64,000 nt of DNA, from contig NZ_BKZW01000001.1 of assembly GCF_008974265.1 (NCBI RefSeq), positions 2,480,001-2,544,000 of the forward strand. Reading direction: 5' to 3'. The translations under genes were made by a program, and so were the position numbers. Source of the DNA: Dictyobacter vulcani. Lineage in GTDB: Bacteria > Chloroflexota > Ktedonobacteria > Ktedonobacterales > Ktedonobacteraceae. Below the pieces are notes generated by a model. The model made no database searches and was not told the DNA's origin. It saw only the letters and a program-made list of their open reading frames with translations. Below, piece after piece: positions 54,531 through 63,296 of this stretch. How positions within the stretch are numbered: the stretch's first letter is position 1; the number at the start of each line of letters is the position of its first letter.

Positions 54531-55247
54531 TTAGGCTTGTGGCTTCAGGGCTGTTGCGGCGGCAACATCCAGGCGGATGCTGGGCGACTGGGTGGAGGAA
54601 AGAACTACGCTTTTTACGTAGGTTCCTTTGGCACCACTAGGACGCGCACGAACCACTGAGTCAACGATCGAGGAGATGTTCTGCATCAAAGCCTCTTCGC
54701 TGAAGGAAAGCTTGCCTGCTGGAATATGAAGCAGAGCGGTGCGGTCGACTTTGAATTCGACGCGGCCAGCTTTTACTTCGCGGATCGTTTTGGCGAGATC
54801 AAAGGTGATGGTGCCCGCTTTAGGGCTTGGCATCAAACCTCGGGGTCCCAGTTTTTTACCGAGACGGCCGACTTTACCCATCACATCAGGTGTGGCGATG
54901 GCCACATCGAATCCCAGCCAGTCGGCTTCAATCTGTTTGATCAGATCATCAAGACCGACGACATCAGCACCAGCAGCCTCGGCTTCGGCAGCCTTTTCGC
55001 CCTGTGCGAAGACCAAAACTTTTACTTCTTTACCGGTTCCAGCAGGTAGCATGGCTACTCCGCGAACCATCTGGTCAGCATGGCGTGGATCAACACCAAG
55101 CTTCATGTGAATTTCGACCGTAGGATCGAATTTGGTATAGCTGATCTTTTTGAGGAGTGAAACAGCTTCTTCTGGCTGATATTGCTTCTCTGAATCGACC
55201 TGTTTGATCGCTTCCAGATATTTTTTTCCGTGTTTTTTTGTTGCCAT
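54531..55247 (-). CDS. rplA: 50S ribosomal protein L1
   Basis: This 238-residue protein is the L1 stalk protein that helps release deacylated tRNA. The sequence is canonical: KKYLEAIKQVDSEKQY, the central VLVFAQGEKAAEAEAAGADV, TPDVMGKVGRLGKKLGPRGL and PSPKAGTITFD. The start ATG 55247 has AAGGAGG upstream. It is 53 bp after rplK and ends before a strong terminator. Confidence 0.97.
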   Translation of the reverse strand: MATKKHGKKYLEAIKQVDSEKQYQPEEAVSLLKKISYTKFDPTVEIHMKLGVDPRHADQMVRGVAMLPAGTGKEVKVLVFAQGEKAAEAEAAGADVVGLDDLIKQIEADWLGFDVAIATPDVMGKVGRLGKKLGPRGLMPSPKAGTITFDLAKTIREVKAGRVEFKVDRTALLHIPAGKLSFSEEALMQNISSIVDSVVRARPSGAKGTYVKSVVLSSTQSPSIRLDVAAATALKPQA

Positions 55248-55300
55248 TATTTTCTTTGCCCTCCTTGAGGCAATTTACCGCAGTGACTTTCGGGCAGGGA

Positions 55301-55723
55301 TTACTCGATGGTGACACCCATGCTGCGTGCAGTACCTTCGATAGTTTTCTCTGCTGCCTCAATGCTATTGACATTGAGATCTTTCATTTTCAGTTCAGCA
55401 ATCTCACGCAGTTTGGCGCGATTGATGGTTCCGACTTTGGTTTTGTTTGGGGTGGCGGAACCCGATGGAATACCCGCAGCTGACTTCAACAGATCAGGAA
55501 CTGGAGGTGTTTTGGTAATAAAGGTGAATGAGCGATCTTCGAAAATGGTGATCTCAGCAGGGATAACCATTCCGGCCTGCTCTGCGGTACGTGCATTGTA
55601 TTCCTTACAGAACATCATCAAGTTGATGCCGTGGGGTCCAAGCGCGGTACCAATTGGGGGAGCCGGGGTTGCTTTGCCGGCTGGGATCTGCAGCTTGACT
55701 ACAGCTTTAATACGCTTTGCCAT
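55301..55723 (-). CDS. rplK: 50S ribosomal protein L11
   Basis: This 140-residue protein of the GTPase-associated centre has the conserved [20 protein letters not shown] and [20 protein letters not shown] segments, followed by the [15 protein letters not shown] C-terminus ([13 protein letters not shown]). The start ATG 55723 has GAGGAG 11 bases upstream. It is 48 bp after nusG. Confidence 0.97.
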   Translation of the reverse strand: MAKRIKAVVKLQIPAGKATPAPPIGTALGPHGINLMMFCKEYNARTAEQAGMVIPAEITIFEDRSFTFITKTPPVPDLLKSAAGIPSGSATPNKTKVGTINRAKLREIAELKMKDLNVNSIEAAEKTIEGTARSMGVTIE

Positions 55724-55771
55724 GTTTGTTCAAACTCCTCAAAAAATGGGTCTCTACGATTGGTGATCTGC

Positions 55772-56341
55772 TTAGATTTTCTCGACTTGCAAGAAATCTA
55801 ATACCACCGGGGTCTCGCGACCAAAAAATGATACGAGCACAGTCACTTTATTACGATCCATATTAATATCATTGACCGTGCCAATAAACTCGGTAAATGG
55901 GCCGTCTATTACCCGTACGCTCTGGCCTTTGGTGAAGTTCACCTTCGCCTTTGGCTTGTCGGTCTCTTGCGTGACCTGCTTCAGGATAGATCGGACCTCA
56001 TGTTCCTGTAAAGGAACGGGGCGCGTCCCAGAACCTACAAAACTTGTGACTCCAGGTGTGTTACGGACGACATACCAGGCTTCGTCGCTCATAATCATTT
56101 CGACTAGTACATAGCCAGGAAAAACCTTGCGTTGTACTGTGCGTCGCTGACCCTGTCTGATCTCTACTTCTTCTTCCATCGGGACGATGATACGAAAAAT
56201 TTTATTTCGCATATCCATCGACGCGATGCGCGCCTCAAGGTGACTTCTTACTTTGTTTTCGTAACCCGAGTATGTATGGATAGCATACCAGGCACGTTTC
56301 TCCTCAGGCTGTTGTTTTTCGCTGGTACGTTCAGTAACCAC
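55772..56341 (-). CDS. nusG: transcription termination/antitermination factor NusG
   Basis: This 189-residue protein binds RNA polymerase and modulates pausing and termination. The NGN domain is visible (KRAWYAIHTYSGYENKV, FPGYVLVEMIMSDEAWYVV, TPGVTSFVG), as is the KOW domain (KGQSVRVIDGPFTEFIGTV ... FFGRETPVVLDFLQVEKI). The start is GTG 56341 with AAGGGG upstream. It is 33 bp after secE. Confidence 0.96.
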   Translation of the reverse strand: MVTERTSEKQQPEEKRAWYAIHTYSGYENKVRSHLEARIASMDMRNKIFRIIVPMEEEVEIRQGQRRTVQRKVFPGYVLVEMIMSDEAWYVVRNTPGVTSFVGSGTRPVPLQEHEVRSILKQVTQETDKPKAKVNFTKGQSVRVIDGPFTEFIGTVNDINMDRNKVTVLVSFFGRETPVVLDFLQVEKI

Positions 56342-56374
56342 GGCATTTCCCCTTATGATGTCCAGGTGACGAAG

Positions 56375-56773
56375 CTACTTACCACCGATAACAAGAATGA
56401 AGAGATGATAAAGTCCGAAATCGACCAGAGATAAAAGTGCTCCGAGCACCGCTGAAATGATCACGACCATGATGGTCATGTTTCTGGCTTCCTCGAATGT
56501 CGGCCAGGTCACCTTATGACGAAGCTCATAGTACGCATCATAGACAAAACGACCAGCCTTATTATTGCGCAGACGCGCCATAGAGGAAGGTCCTTTTGAA
56601 GTACGACGAGCTGCAGGCTTATTTGTTGATTTCATAGTGGCAGACTCACGTCGTTCCTCGCGGGTCGAAGCTTTCACGGCTTTTTCTGTTGTTTGCACAT
56701 TCTCTTGTGATTTAACTTCAGATGCCTGACTTCGACTCACATTTTTTCTTCTGTCAGTCATGTTTTTTGCCAC
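56375..56773 (-). CDS. secE: preprotein translocase subunit SecE
   Basis: SecE is the essential small subunit of SecYEG. The C-terminal ~60 residues are typical: YDAYYELRHKVTWPTFEEARNM, then one membrane helix (TIMVVIISAVLGALLSLVDFG). The N-terminal ~70 residues are a basic, Ser/Thr/Lys-rich extension. GTG 56773 was chosen because AAAGG lies 6 bases upstream; ATG 56761 is the alternative. It lies between rpmG and nusG, the common order. Confidence 0.92.
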   Translation of the reverse strand: MAKNMTDRRKNVSRSQASEVKSQENVQTTEKAVKASTREERRESATMKSTNKPAARRTSKGPSSMARLRNNKAGRFVYDAYYELRHKVTWPTFEEARNMTIMVVIISAVLGALLSLVDFGLYHLFILVIGGK

Positions 56774-56843
56774 GTTCAACCTTTCTGATCAGTAGCGATC
56801 GTACCTAGCTCCACCGAAGTGTAAGCGCTAGATAGTCTGATGC

Positions 56844-57011
56844 CTACTTGGTCTCGCGGTGTGGTGCAGGCTGTCGACAAGTGTTGCAGAACTTCCGGAG
56901 CTCCATGCGCTCAGGATTGTTCTTTTTGTTTTTTGATGTGGAATAATTGCGGCTTTTGCAGACTGTGCAAGCCAACGTTACCACAATACGATTCTCTTTG
57001 CTTTTAGCCAT
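56844..57011 (-). CDS. rpmG: 50S ribosomal protein L33
   Basis: This is a 55-residue protein, short enough to be missed by length cut-offs. It reads [15 protein letters not shown] and continues with CTVC, an [13 protein letters not shown] block and CNTC near the C-terminus, the zinc-binding (C+) form of L33. Two adjacent ATGs (57014 and 57011) are possible; 57011 has the better distance (7) from GGAG. It lies between tuf and secE. Confidence 0.93.
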   Translation of the reverse strand: MAKSKENRIVVTLACTVCKSRNYSTSKNKKNNPERMELRKFCNTCRQPAPHRETK

Positions 57012-57090
57012 CATTTTCTCCGTTACGGTTTGGGTTTGGCTTGCTGCTCTTCAGGTAGAGGTTACCGGGGTTATCTTTTAATAGACAGTT

Positions 57091-57115
57091 GTGGGCGCAA
57101 GATACTTGCGCCCAC
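57091..57115 (-). terminator. 11-bp hairpin between tuf and rpmG
   Basis: GTGGGCGCAAG (57091-57101) pairs with 57105-57115 around a 3-base loop, 18 bp after the tuf stop. There is no T tract, so it may be partial termination or an mRNA processing/stability site that sets tuf above the downstream genes. Confidence 0.6.
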
Positions 57116-57132
57116 CTGTGGTTTTAATAACC

Positions 57133-58338
57133 TTAGTTAATTACCTTTGTGCAGATGCCAGCACCCACGGTACGGCCACCTTCGCGGATAGCGAATTTCA
57201 CGCCTTCTTCCATGGCGACCGGCTGGATGAGTTCAACTGTCATTTCGATGTTGTCACCAGGCATAACCATTTCAACACCCTCTGGCAGCTTGATCGAACC
57301 AGTTACGTCGGTTGTCCGAACGTAGAACTGTGGGCGATAGCCGTTGAAGAATGGTGTGTGACGGCCGCCCTCTTCTTTGGAGAGGACATAGACCTGGGCC
57401 AGGAAGTTTTTGTGCGGCTTGATTGAACCGGGCTTGGCCAATACCTGACCGCGCTCGATATCGGCACGCTCAACACCACGCAGCAGACAACCAACGTTGT
57501 CACCGGCCATACCGGAGTCCAGGGTTTTCTGGAACATTTCAACGCCAGTTACAACGACTGAGCGGGTCACATCCTGAATACCGACGATCTCGATGTTATC
57601 GCCAACTTTGACGATACCACGCTCGATACGACCGGTGGCAACAGTACCACGACCTTTAATACCGAAGACATCCTCAACAGGCATCAAGAATGGCTGGTCG
57701 GTAGCACGTGGTGGGGTTGGGATGTACTCGTCAACCTGATCCATCAGCTCCCAGATGCATTTGGCAGCAGGATCGTTACGGGACATGTCGCCTTTACCCT
57801 CAAGAACACCAAGGGCTGAACCACGGACGACGGGGACGTCATCGCCAGGGAACTGATATTTGGAGAGAAGTTCGCGAACTTCCAGCTCAACCAGCTCTAG
57901 CAGCTCTTCGTCTTCCATCATGTCAACTTTGTTCAAGAAGACAACCATGGCTGGCACTTCTACCTGACGGGCAAGCAGTACGTGCTCACGGGTCTGAGGC
58001 ATAGGGCCATCTGGGGCACTTACTACGAGGATAGCACCGTCCATCTGAGCGGCACCGGTGATCATGTTTTTAATGTAGTCAGCATGACCTGGGCAGTCGA
58101 CGTGCGCATAGTGGCGCTTCTCAGTCTCGTACTCCAGGTGGGCGATCGAGATGGTGATACCACGCTCGCGCTCTTCTGGAGCTTTGTCGATCTGGTCAAA
58201 AGCCGTATATTTGGCAAGCTGCGCTGCGGAGAGCACTTTTGTGATTGCTGCGGTCAGCGTTGTCTTACCATGGTCAATGTGTCCAATGGTTCCAATGTTC
58301 ACATGCGGCTTTGTTCGCTCGAACTTTTTCTTCGCCAT
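57133..58338 (-). CDS. tuf: elongation factor Tu
   Basis: This 401-residue GTPase delivers aminoacyl-tRNA. G motifs are GHIDHGKTT (~19), RGITI, DCPGH (~81), NKVD (~136) and SAL (~174). Domains 2 and 3 are complete, ending [14 protein letters not shown]. The start ATG 58338 follows AGTAGGAA. Directly upstream are tRNA-Thr and tRNA-Tyr on the same strand, behind a strong promoter, as in the classical tRNA-tufB operon. Confidence 0.98.
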   Translation of the reverse strand: MAKKKFERTKPHVNIGTIGHIDHGKTTLTAAITKVLSAAQLAKYTAFDQIDKAPEERERGITISIAHLEYETEKRHYAHVDCPGHADYIKNMITGAAQMDGAILVVSAPDGPMPQTREHVLLARQVEVPAMVVFLNKVDMMEDEELLELVELEVRELLSKYQFPGDDVPVVRGSALGVLEGKGDMSRNDPAAKCIWELMDQVDEYIPTPPRATDQPFLMPVEDVFGIKGRGTVATGRIERGIVKVGDNIEIVGIQDVTRSVVVTGVEMFQKTLDSGMAGDNVGCLLRGVERADIERGQVLAKPGSIKPHKNFLAQVYVLSKEEGGRHTPFFNGYRPQFYVRTTDVTGSIKLPEGVEMVMPGDNIEMTVELIQPVAMEEGVKFAIREGGRTVGAGICTKVIN

Positions 58339-58591
58339 TTCCTACTGTGGCTCCTTCTGCAATCCTGCATACGATCAGATCAGATAGCAATGGGTATTAG
58401 ACATGCAGCAGCCGTCCCCTGGTATCTAATCGTCAAACAATGGTAATCCTTCCGACGGTAAAACGAACGGAGGGGAGACGATCAATCAGAAGACGGCAGC
58501 AAGATCTTTATTTAATCTACACGCGGAATTCATGAAGGTGGGCTTGTGACGTGAAGAACGTCGTGCCCACTCTTCATCTACAAACCACGGA

Positions 58592-58663
58592 AGCCCGTGA
58601 TGGGAATTGAACCCATGACCTCATTCTTACCAAGAATGTGCGCTACCTCTGCGCCACACGGGC
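58592..58663 (-). tRNA. tRNA-Thr (GGT)
   Basis: This 72-nt cloverleaf has the acceptor GCCCGTG/CACGGGC, the D stem GCGC/GCGC and the anticodon stem CATTC/GAATG around TTGGTAA (anticodon GGT). The T arm is ATGGG/CCCAT. CCA is not encoded. It lies between tRNA-Tyr and tuf. Confidence 0.95.
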
Positions 58664-58694
58664 CTGTACTACCAATACCTGGAGTCATTGATAG

Positions 58695-58778
58695 TGGTGG
58701 GCAGTGGAGGATTCGAACCTTCGAAGCTTTCGCAACTGATTTACAGTCAGTCCCATTTGTCCACTTTGGTAACTGCCC
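58695..58778 (-). tRNA. tRNA-Tyr (GTA)
   Basis: This is a long-variable-arm tRNA with acceptor GGGCAGT/ACTGCCC, anticodon stem ACTGA/TCAGT around CTGTAAA (anticodon GTA), a 13-nt variable region and a T loop TTCGAAT. The discriminator A and CCA are encoded (58695-58698). The T stem has one A-C mismatch. Confidence 0.93.
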
Positions 58779-58836
58779 CTATATTGTCAAACACTCCAAT
58801 TCGTCTGAGTGATCGCTCTGAGTGATCAACGAGCAC

Positions 58837-58865
58837 ATTATAGCCGACCCGATCAGATGTGTCAA
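58837..58865 (-). promoter_or_regulatory. consensus promoter for tRNA-Tyr-Thr-tuf operon
   Basis: On the minus strand TTGACA (58860-58865) and TATAAT (58837-58842) are separated by exactly 17 bp. The likely start site lies ~50 bp before tRNA-Tyr. Confidence 0.85.
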
Positions 58866-59020
58866 CACCTTTTTAGCCCTTTTTTTAAATTGGTCGGGAA
58901 ATTGATAAATTTGCCTCTATCTGGTGGGATAGTTGAAAGTCATTGCCAAAAGCATTGCGTCTTGCCTAAATTGCTGGTATAATCTCCAACGTTGGAGAAA
59001 TTCATCACACCTCATGCCTT

Positions 59021-59068
59021 CAATCGTGTGAGCGGTGCTTGATCACGCTTGAATGGTGTTCACAGTTG
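59021..59068. repeat. AATCGTG palindromic repeat (family C)
   Basis: CAATCGTGTGAGCGG (59021-59035) pairs imperfectly with GGTGTTCACAGTTG (59055-59068). It lies between the tuf operon promoter and the small gene at 59148. Confidence 0.55.
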
Positions 59069-59147
59069 TTTAAACAGCAACTTGCGGTTTTTCCGCGACC
59101 CAATGTATGAGTAATCTGTTTGGATTTAGGAATAAGAGGTAGCTTCT

Positions 59148-59372
59148 ATGGCGACGAATTGTGACTTCAGCCGTTCTTCCTTGCTTAGTGAGCAGTACCA
59201 GCGTGAAATGGAACTCATAGCTGTTGCATTACAAGAAGAGAGTCAGGATGAACGTGAAGAGCGTCTCGGCCTCGTCGCTCAGTCTTGGGCTCTGACAGCA
59301 GCGTGCTTCCATTCACAGCTTGAGACCAGTGACGTCCCATCCTATTCTCCGGTTGCTCTTGCTCGTCTGTAG
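59148..59372 (+). CDS. small protein, probable antitoxin partner of MazF-like toxin
   Basis: This 74-residue acidic, helical protein (SEQYQREMELIAVALQEE) has no recognised family. It starts at ATG 59148 after AAGAGGTAGC and lies 31 bp before a MazF/PemK-like gene on the same strand. The antitoxin role is inferred only from size and position. Confidence 0.55.
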   Translation: MATNCDFSRSSLLSEQYQREMELIAVALQEESQDEREERLGLVAQSWALTAACFHSQLETSDVPSYSPVALARL

Positions 59373-59403
59373 TTTTCTAGTGAAGATATGTTAGTTTAAT
59401 ACC

Positions 59404-59835
59404 ATGCCTCATCCTCCTGAAATTGCACCGGAAGCTCTTACCTATCTTACGCCTGTGCAGTTTGGCATGGTGTATTGGGTGAATTTCGGTTATCCTACTC
59501 TCCCTCCTGGGATAGAGGAAAAGCGTATTCTGGACTGGCACCCGGCTCTGGTGGTGTCAGGCGATCCTTTTTGCCGTCATGCAGGCGCTGTGAATGTTGT
59601 TGCGCTGACTTCTTATCGCGGTAAATTGCGCCCTTATCACCATTTACTTCTTAAACGTGATTATCCCTTGCTTGATACCGATAGTCTGGTGAAAACAGAA
59701 TTGATGTATCCTATCCTGCGCTCATTGTTGGCGGACCAGTATGCTATCTGCCGGCTGAATGATGCTGATTTGCGGGCTGTCATGGGTAAGGTGGCGAATA
59801 GCCTGGCGATTACGATGTTCTATTCTTTACATTAG
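59404..59835 (+). CDS. MazF/PemK-like toxin family protein
   Basis: This is a 143-residue protein. The MazF fold pattern is visible: FGMVYWVNFGYP near 20, HPALVVSGD near 47, VNVVALTSYRG near 61, then YHHLLLKRDYPLLDTDSLVK and a C-terminal LNDADLRAVMGKVANSLAI. MazF-type toxins are sequence-specific ribonucleases. The usual Arg of the KxRP segment is His here, so activity is uncertain. It is preceded by the small 74-residue gene and followed after 29 bp by selA. Confidence 0.75.
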   Translation: MPHPPEIAPEALTYLTPVQFGMVYWVNFGYPTLPPGIEEKRILDWHPALVVSGDPFCRHAGAVNVVALTSYRGKLRPYHHLLLKRDYPLLDTDSLVKTELMYPILRSLLADQYAICRLNDADLRAVMGKVANSLAITMFYSLH

Positions 59836-59864
59836 TCTTGCTTTTGTCAGGTAGATGATCGCTT

Positions 59865-61250
59865 ATGACGCTTGATACCAATCAATTTCGTTTACTCCCT
59901 TCGGTTGATGAGTTATTGCGGACCCCTCCGGGTGAGGCTTTGTCTGCCGCTTTTTCGCGCCCATTAACGGCCAGTGCGTTACGCTTCTGTCTGGCGGAGG
60001 CTCGCGATAAAATCCGTGCTGGTGGTCTCTGTCCTTCCTCTGAATCCCTTCTGGCTGCTGCCGAACTTCAATTACAACAGCGCTTTCTTCCCCATCTACG
60101 ACCCGTGATTAATGCGACTGGTGTGATTATTAATACGAATCTGGGCCGGGCTCCTTTGAGTCTGGAGGCGTTGCAGGCTGTTGACAGGATTTCTACGGGC
60201 TATTCTAATCTGGAATATGATGTGGAGGCGGGCATGCGTGGTTCACGCCATACGCATGTGGAGCAGGTGCTTAAGGATTTAACCGGGGCTGAGGCGGCTC
60301 TGGTGACGAATAATAATGCTGCCGCAGTATTACTTGGATTGAGTGCTCTGGCTCTGGGCCATGAGGTGGTGATTTCTCGCGGTCAGCTGGTTGAGATTGG
60401 TGGCGGTTTTCGCGTTCCTGATGTGTTGCGCCAGAGCGGTTGCCAGCTGGTTGAAGTGGGGACGACCAATCGCACTCGGATCGCTGATTACGCGGCTGCG
60501 ATTACTGAGCGGACGGCGATTCTCCTGTCGGTTCATCCCAGTAATTTTTTGATTACGGGCTTTACTGAATCTACCAGTATTGCGGAATTGGCTGAACTGG
60601 CGCATGCACGCGATCTGCTGGTAATGGATGATCTGGGAAGCGGTTGTCTGCTGAATTGTGAAAAGTATGGCTTGAGTCACGAGCCGACACCACAGGAGAG
60701 CCTGGAGGCGGGAGCGGATGTGGTCTGTTTCTCTGGTGATAAGTTGCTGGGAGGGCCTCAGGCTGGCATTCTGGTGGGCAAGGCGGCAGTGATAGCGCGT
60801 CTGGCTAAACATCCTCTTATGCGCGCTGTACGTATCGATAAGATGACGCTGGCGGCGCTTGAGACGACACTGCGCCATTATCAGCGTGGTGAGGCCGAAA
60901 CAAAGATTCCGATCTGGCGCATGATTTCTACGCCAACGGAAAAGCTGATCCAGCGCGTGGATTCATGGGTGCAGCAACTAAAGCAGCATGGGATCACGGC
61001 GCGTACACAGGTGGGGATGTCTACTATTGGTGGTGGTTCCTTGCCTGGCGAAACATTGCCTACAACTTTACTGGCGCTGGATGCGGACTCGGTTCCTTAT
61101 GCGCTGGATACACTGTCCCAACGTCTGCGCGCCCACACAACCCCTGTTATCACACGTATTCTCCATGATACCCTCCTGCTAGATCCACGCACAGTATTGG
61201 AAGAACAGGATACCGAGGTCGTTTCTGCTCTACTAACCCTGCTGGCATAG
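59865..61250 (+). CDS. selA: L-seryl-tRNA(Sec) selenium transferase
   Basis: SelA converts Ser-tRNA(Sec) to Sec-tRNA(Sec) using selenophosphate. The protein is 461 residues, normal length. Blocks seen: RPVINATGVIINTNLGRAPL near 78, EYDVEAGMRGSRHTHVE near 120, VDNN-type TNNNAAAV near 147, and the PLP lysine in FSGDKLLGGPQAG (Lys293). The start ATG 59865 lies 29 bp after the toxin-like gene. selB, selD and tRNA-Sec are not in the window. A strong bidirectional terminator follows immediately. Confidence 0.95.
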   Translation: MTLDTNQFRLLPSVDELLRTPPGEALSAAFSRPLTASALRFCLAEARDKIRAGGLCPSSESLLAAAELQLQQRFLPHLRPVINATGVIINTNLGRAPLSLEALQAVDRISTGYSNLEYDVEAGMRGSRHTHVEQVLKDLTGAEAALVTNNNAAAVLLGLSALALGHEVVISRGQLVEIGGGFRVPDVLRQSGCQLVEVGTTNRTRIADYAAAITERTAILLSVHPSNFLITGFTESTSIAELAELAHARDLLVMDDLGSGCLLNCEKYGLSHEPTPQESLEAGADVVCFSGDKLLGGPQAGILVGKAAVIARLAKHPLMRAVRIDKMTLAALETTLRHYQRGEAETKIPIWRMISTPTEKLIQRVDSWVQQLKQHGITARTQVGMSTIGGGSLPGETLPTTLLALDADSVPYALDTLSQRLRAHTTPVITRILHDTLLLDPRTVLEEQDTEVVSALLTLLA

Positions 61251-61292
61251 CAGAAGGAGTCAGAACCTTTGCGATTCTGACTCCTTCTGCTG
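61250..61292. terminator. 17-bp bidirectional terminator (selA / rsgA)
   Basis: AGCAGAAGGAGTCAGAA (61250-61266) pairs exactly with 61276-61292. It overlaps the last base of the selA stop codon and lies 18 bp from the rsgA stop. Confidence 0.85.
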
Positions 61293-61310
61293 ATTTGTCA
61301 TAGATCTTGA

Positions 61311-62354
61311 TTAGCGCTCTTCGCCGGTATAGATACGTACATAGCTGCGGTAGCGGTGTTCGTTGATGATGCCATCAGTTAGTGCCTGCCGAATCGCACA
61401 GCCATCCTCATCTATGTGGATACAATCTCCATACAGACATTCACCCAGATACGGACGAAACTCGACAAAGCACCAGGCCAGTTCTTCCGGTGGTATATTC
61501 CAGGCAGCCAGGGCACGGATACCCGCGGAGTCGGCCAACCAGCCTCCAATAGACAAAGGATAGAGCTGCGAGCCGGTGGTGGTATGCTTACCTTTGCCGG
61601 TAACATCGCTTACCAGTCCGGTGCGAATGGCCATCCCAGGTTCAATCGCATTTACCAGTGAGGACTTGCCGACGCCGGATGGTCCGGTAAACAGGGTTGT
61701 ATGCTCTTTGAGCAAATCTCTCAGTTCATCAATCCCCTGTTCAGTTTGAGTACTGGTGAAGATCACGCGATAGCCAAGCAGGCTATATAAATGGGCTCCG
61801 TCATCAATCTGCGATTTGTGCTCCAGATCGGCCTTATTAATACAAATGATCGGAGAGAGCTGTGCTGACTCGCAGATGGTCAGATAGCGATCTAACAGGC
61901 CAAAGTGTGGCTCTGGTTGAGCGGTTGCAAACACGACAACGACCTGATTTAAATTAGCGAGTAACGTTTGTTGAATAAGTTTTTTAGAGGTTGAGCCTGC
62001 ATCCATGCGTGAAAGCTCACTTTTGCGCGGAAGAATCTCTTCAATTAATCCTGTTGTCTCATCTAACTTGCGGATTTTGACGTAATCGCCAACTGAAAGG
62101 CGTGTGGGAGGGGCGTTTTCTGTGCTATCTCGCTTTTCTATACGTTCGACACGTTCAGTTGAAGTTTGATTAGCATATTTGTTGTTACGTTGTTGGGTTT
62201 TTCCTACTGGTTTCGCTGCATTGGCTTCTGCAAATGCTTTTTTTAGTTTGCCTCGCAATGTACAGCGCAGGATGCCATCATCAGTATGCACATCGTAAAT
62301 GCCATGCGCGCCGTTGAGGACCATGCCGGTCAGTTGTGCCGGATTATTAATCAA
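61311..62354 (-). CDS. rsgA: ribosome small-subunit biogenesis GTPase RsgA
   Basis: RsgA is a circularly permuted GTPase that assists 30S maturation. The protein is 347 residues from TTG 62354, chosen for the GGAGGG 9 bases upstream; the open frame starts at 62387 and ATG 62324 is an alternative. An N-terminal OB fold (with a basic insertion ~50-80) is followed by permuted G motifs: INKADL (G4), then GPSGVGKSSLVN (G1) and DSAGIRAL (G3). The C-terminal zinc site is CLYGDCIHIDEDGC. It lies convergent to selA. Confidence 0.93.
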   Translation of the reverse strand: MINNPAQLTGMVLNGAHGIYDVHTDDGILRCTLRGKLKKAFAEANAAKPVGKTQQRNNKYANQTSTERVERIEKRDSTENAPPTRLSVGDYVKIRKLDETTGLIEEILPRKSELSRMDAGSTSKKLIQQTLLANLNQVVVVFATAQPEPHFGLLDRYLTICESAQLSPIICINKADLEHKSQIDDGAHLYSLLGYRVIFTSTQTEQGIDELRDLLKEHTTLFTGPSGVGKSSLVNAIEPGMAIRTGLVSDVTGKGKHTTTGSQLYPLSIGGWLADSAGIRALAAWNIPPEELAWCFVEFRPYLGECLYGDCIHIDEDGCAIRQALTDGIINEHRYRSYVRIYTGEER

Positions 62355-62469
62355 TGGTATATTCCCTCCAGGAACATAAAAAAACACGGTGTCAACAGTA
62401 ATAATCTCAATGTAAGCTGTCTACCGTGCGGAGGGAGTGGAGCGTAGAACCATGCGTAGGGTGTTTGCG

Positions 62470-62595
62470 CTAGTCAGGCATTTTGCATCGCTGGATGATA
62501 CCATGAACCTGGCTATGTGGTTTTCGCCCTTTACCCTCAGCCTGGGTAGACAAGGTGCATATAGGCACAGTTGGTGAATACGTGTGCTTGGCCAT
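62470..62595 (-). CDS. 41-residue small ORF with perfect ribosome-binding site
   Basis: ATG 62595 follows AAGGAGGTG at ideal distance. The product starts MAKHTYSPTVPICTLSTQAE and is basic at the centre (GKGRKPHSQ), without a hydrophobic segment. It lies ~115 bp upstream of rsgA on the same strand. No family is recognised; it may be a real small protein. The rest of 62355-62758 shows no other feature. Confidence 0.45.
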   Translation of the reverse strand: MAKHTYSPTVPICTLSTQAEGKGRKPHSQVHGIIQRCKMPD

Positions 62596-62758
62596 AAAAC
62601 TGCACCTCCTTGACTGGACGAGCCAGAATTTGAAAAAACAGTATTGTTCTTAAAGCATACTAGAATTTCTATACATTTGTCAATGCGCAACAGGGACAAG
62701 AAAAGTGCTTAATTGCCTTGATAAAAACAATCCCCAAATTTGCTTTATAACCACCTAC

Positions 62759-62787
62759 TTGACAAGCGAATGAGTTTGTAGTATTCT
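62759..62787 (+). promoter_or_regulatory. consensus promoter for initiator tRNA array
   Basis: TTGACA (62759-62764) and TATTCT (62782-62787) are spaced by 17 bp, 11 bp before the first tRNA. Confidence 0.85.
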
Positions 62788-62798
62788 ATGAAAGTTGT

Positions 62799-62874
<76 letters not shown>

Positions 62875-62916
62875 GTGTTTTATACACTTGCTAATTTTTA
62901 CTTACCGATTTTTTGT

Positions 62917-62989
62917 CGCGGGATAGAGCAGTGGTTAGCTCGTCGGGCTCATAACCCGGAGGTCATAGGTTCGAATCCTGTTCCCGCTA
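62917..62989 (+). tRNA. initiator tRNA-fMet (CAT), copy 2 of 4
   Basis: Identical to copy 1 except for one T-stem change (C to T, giving a G-T pair). The 3' end reads ACCG, so CCA must be added or corrected after transcription. Confidence 0.95.
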
Positions 62990-63020
62990 CCGGTGTTTTA
63001 TACACCTTCCATTTTCCCGT

Positions 63021-63093
63021 CGCGGGATAGAGCAGTGGTTAGCTCGTCGGGCTCATAACCCGGAGGTCATAGGTTCGAATCCTGTTCCCGCTA
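63021..63093 (+). tRNA. initiator tRNA-fMet (CAT), copy 3 of 4
   Basis: Identical to copy 2, including the ACCG end and the 28-bp downstream spacer, so copies 2 and 3 form an exact 104-bp tandem duplication. Confidence 0.95.
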
Positions 63094-63124
63094 CCGGTGT
63101 TTTATACACCTTCCATTTTCCCGT

Positions 63125-63200
63125 CGCGGGATAGAGCAGTGGTTAGCTCGTCGGGCTCATAACCCGGAGGTCATAGGTTCGAATCCTGTTCCCGCTACCA
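63125..63200 (+). tRNA. initiator tRNA-fMet (CAT), copy 4 of 4
   Basis: The body is identical to copies 2 and 3, but the 3' end encodes CCA. It is followed directly by an intrinsic terminator. Confidence 0.95.
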
Positions 63201-63204
63201 GAGC

Positions 63205-63241
63205 CCCTTCCATACATTCTATGGAAGGGACTTTTTTTTTG
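63205..63241 (+). terminator. terminator of the tRNA-fMet array
   Basis: CCCTTCCATA (63205-63214) pairs with 63220-63229, followed by a nine-T run. A second stem GTGCTGTTC/GAACAGCAC at 63241-63265 may serve the convergent TPR gene. Confidence 0.9.
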
Positions 63242-63296
63242 TGCTGTTCAAACAAAGAACAGCACAATGGTTTATCTTGATAGGAATGTCCATAGT

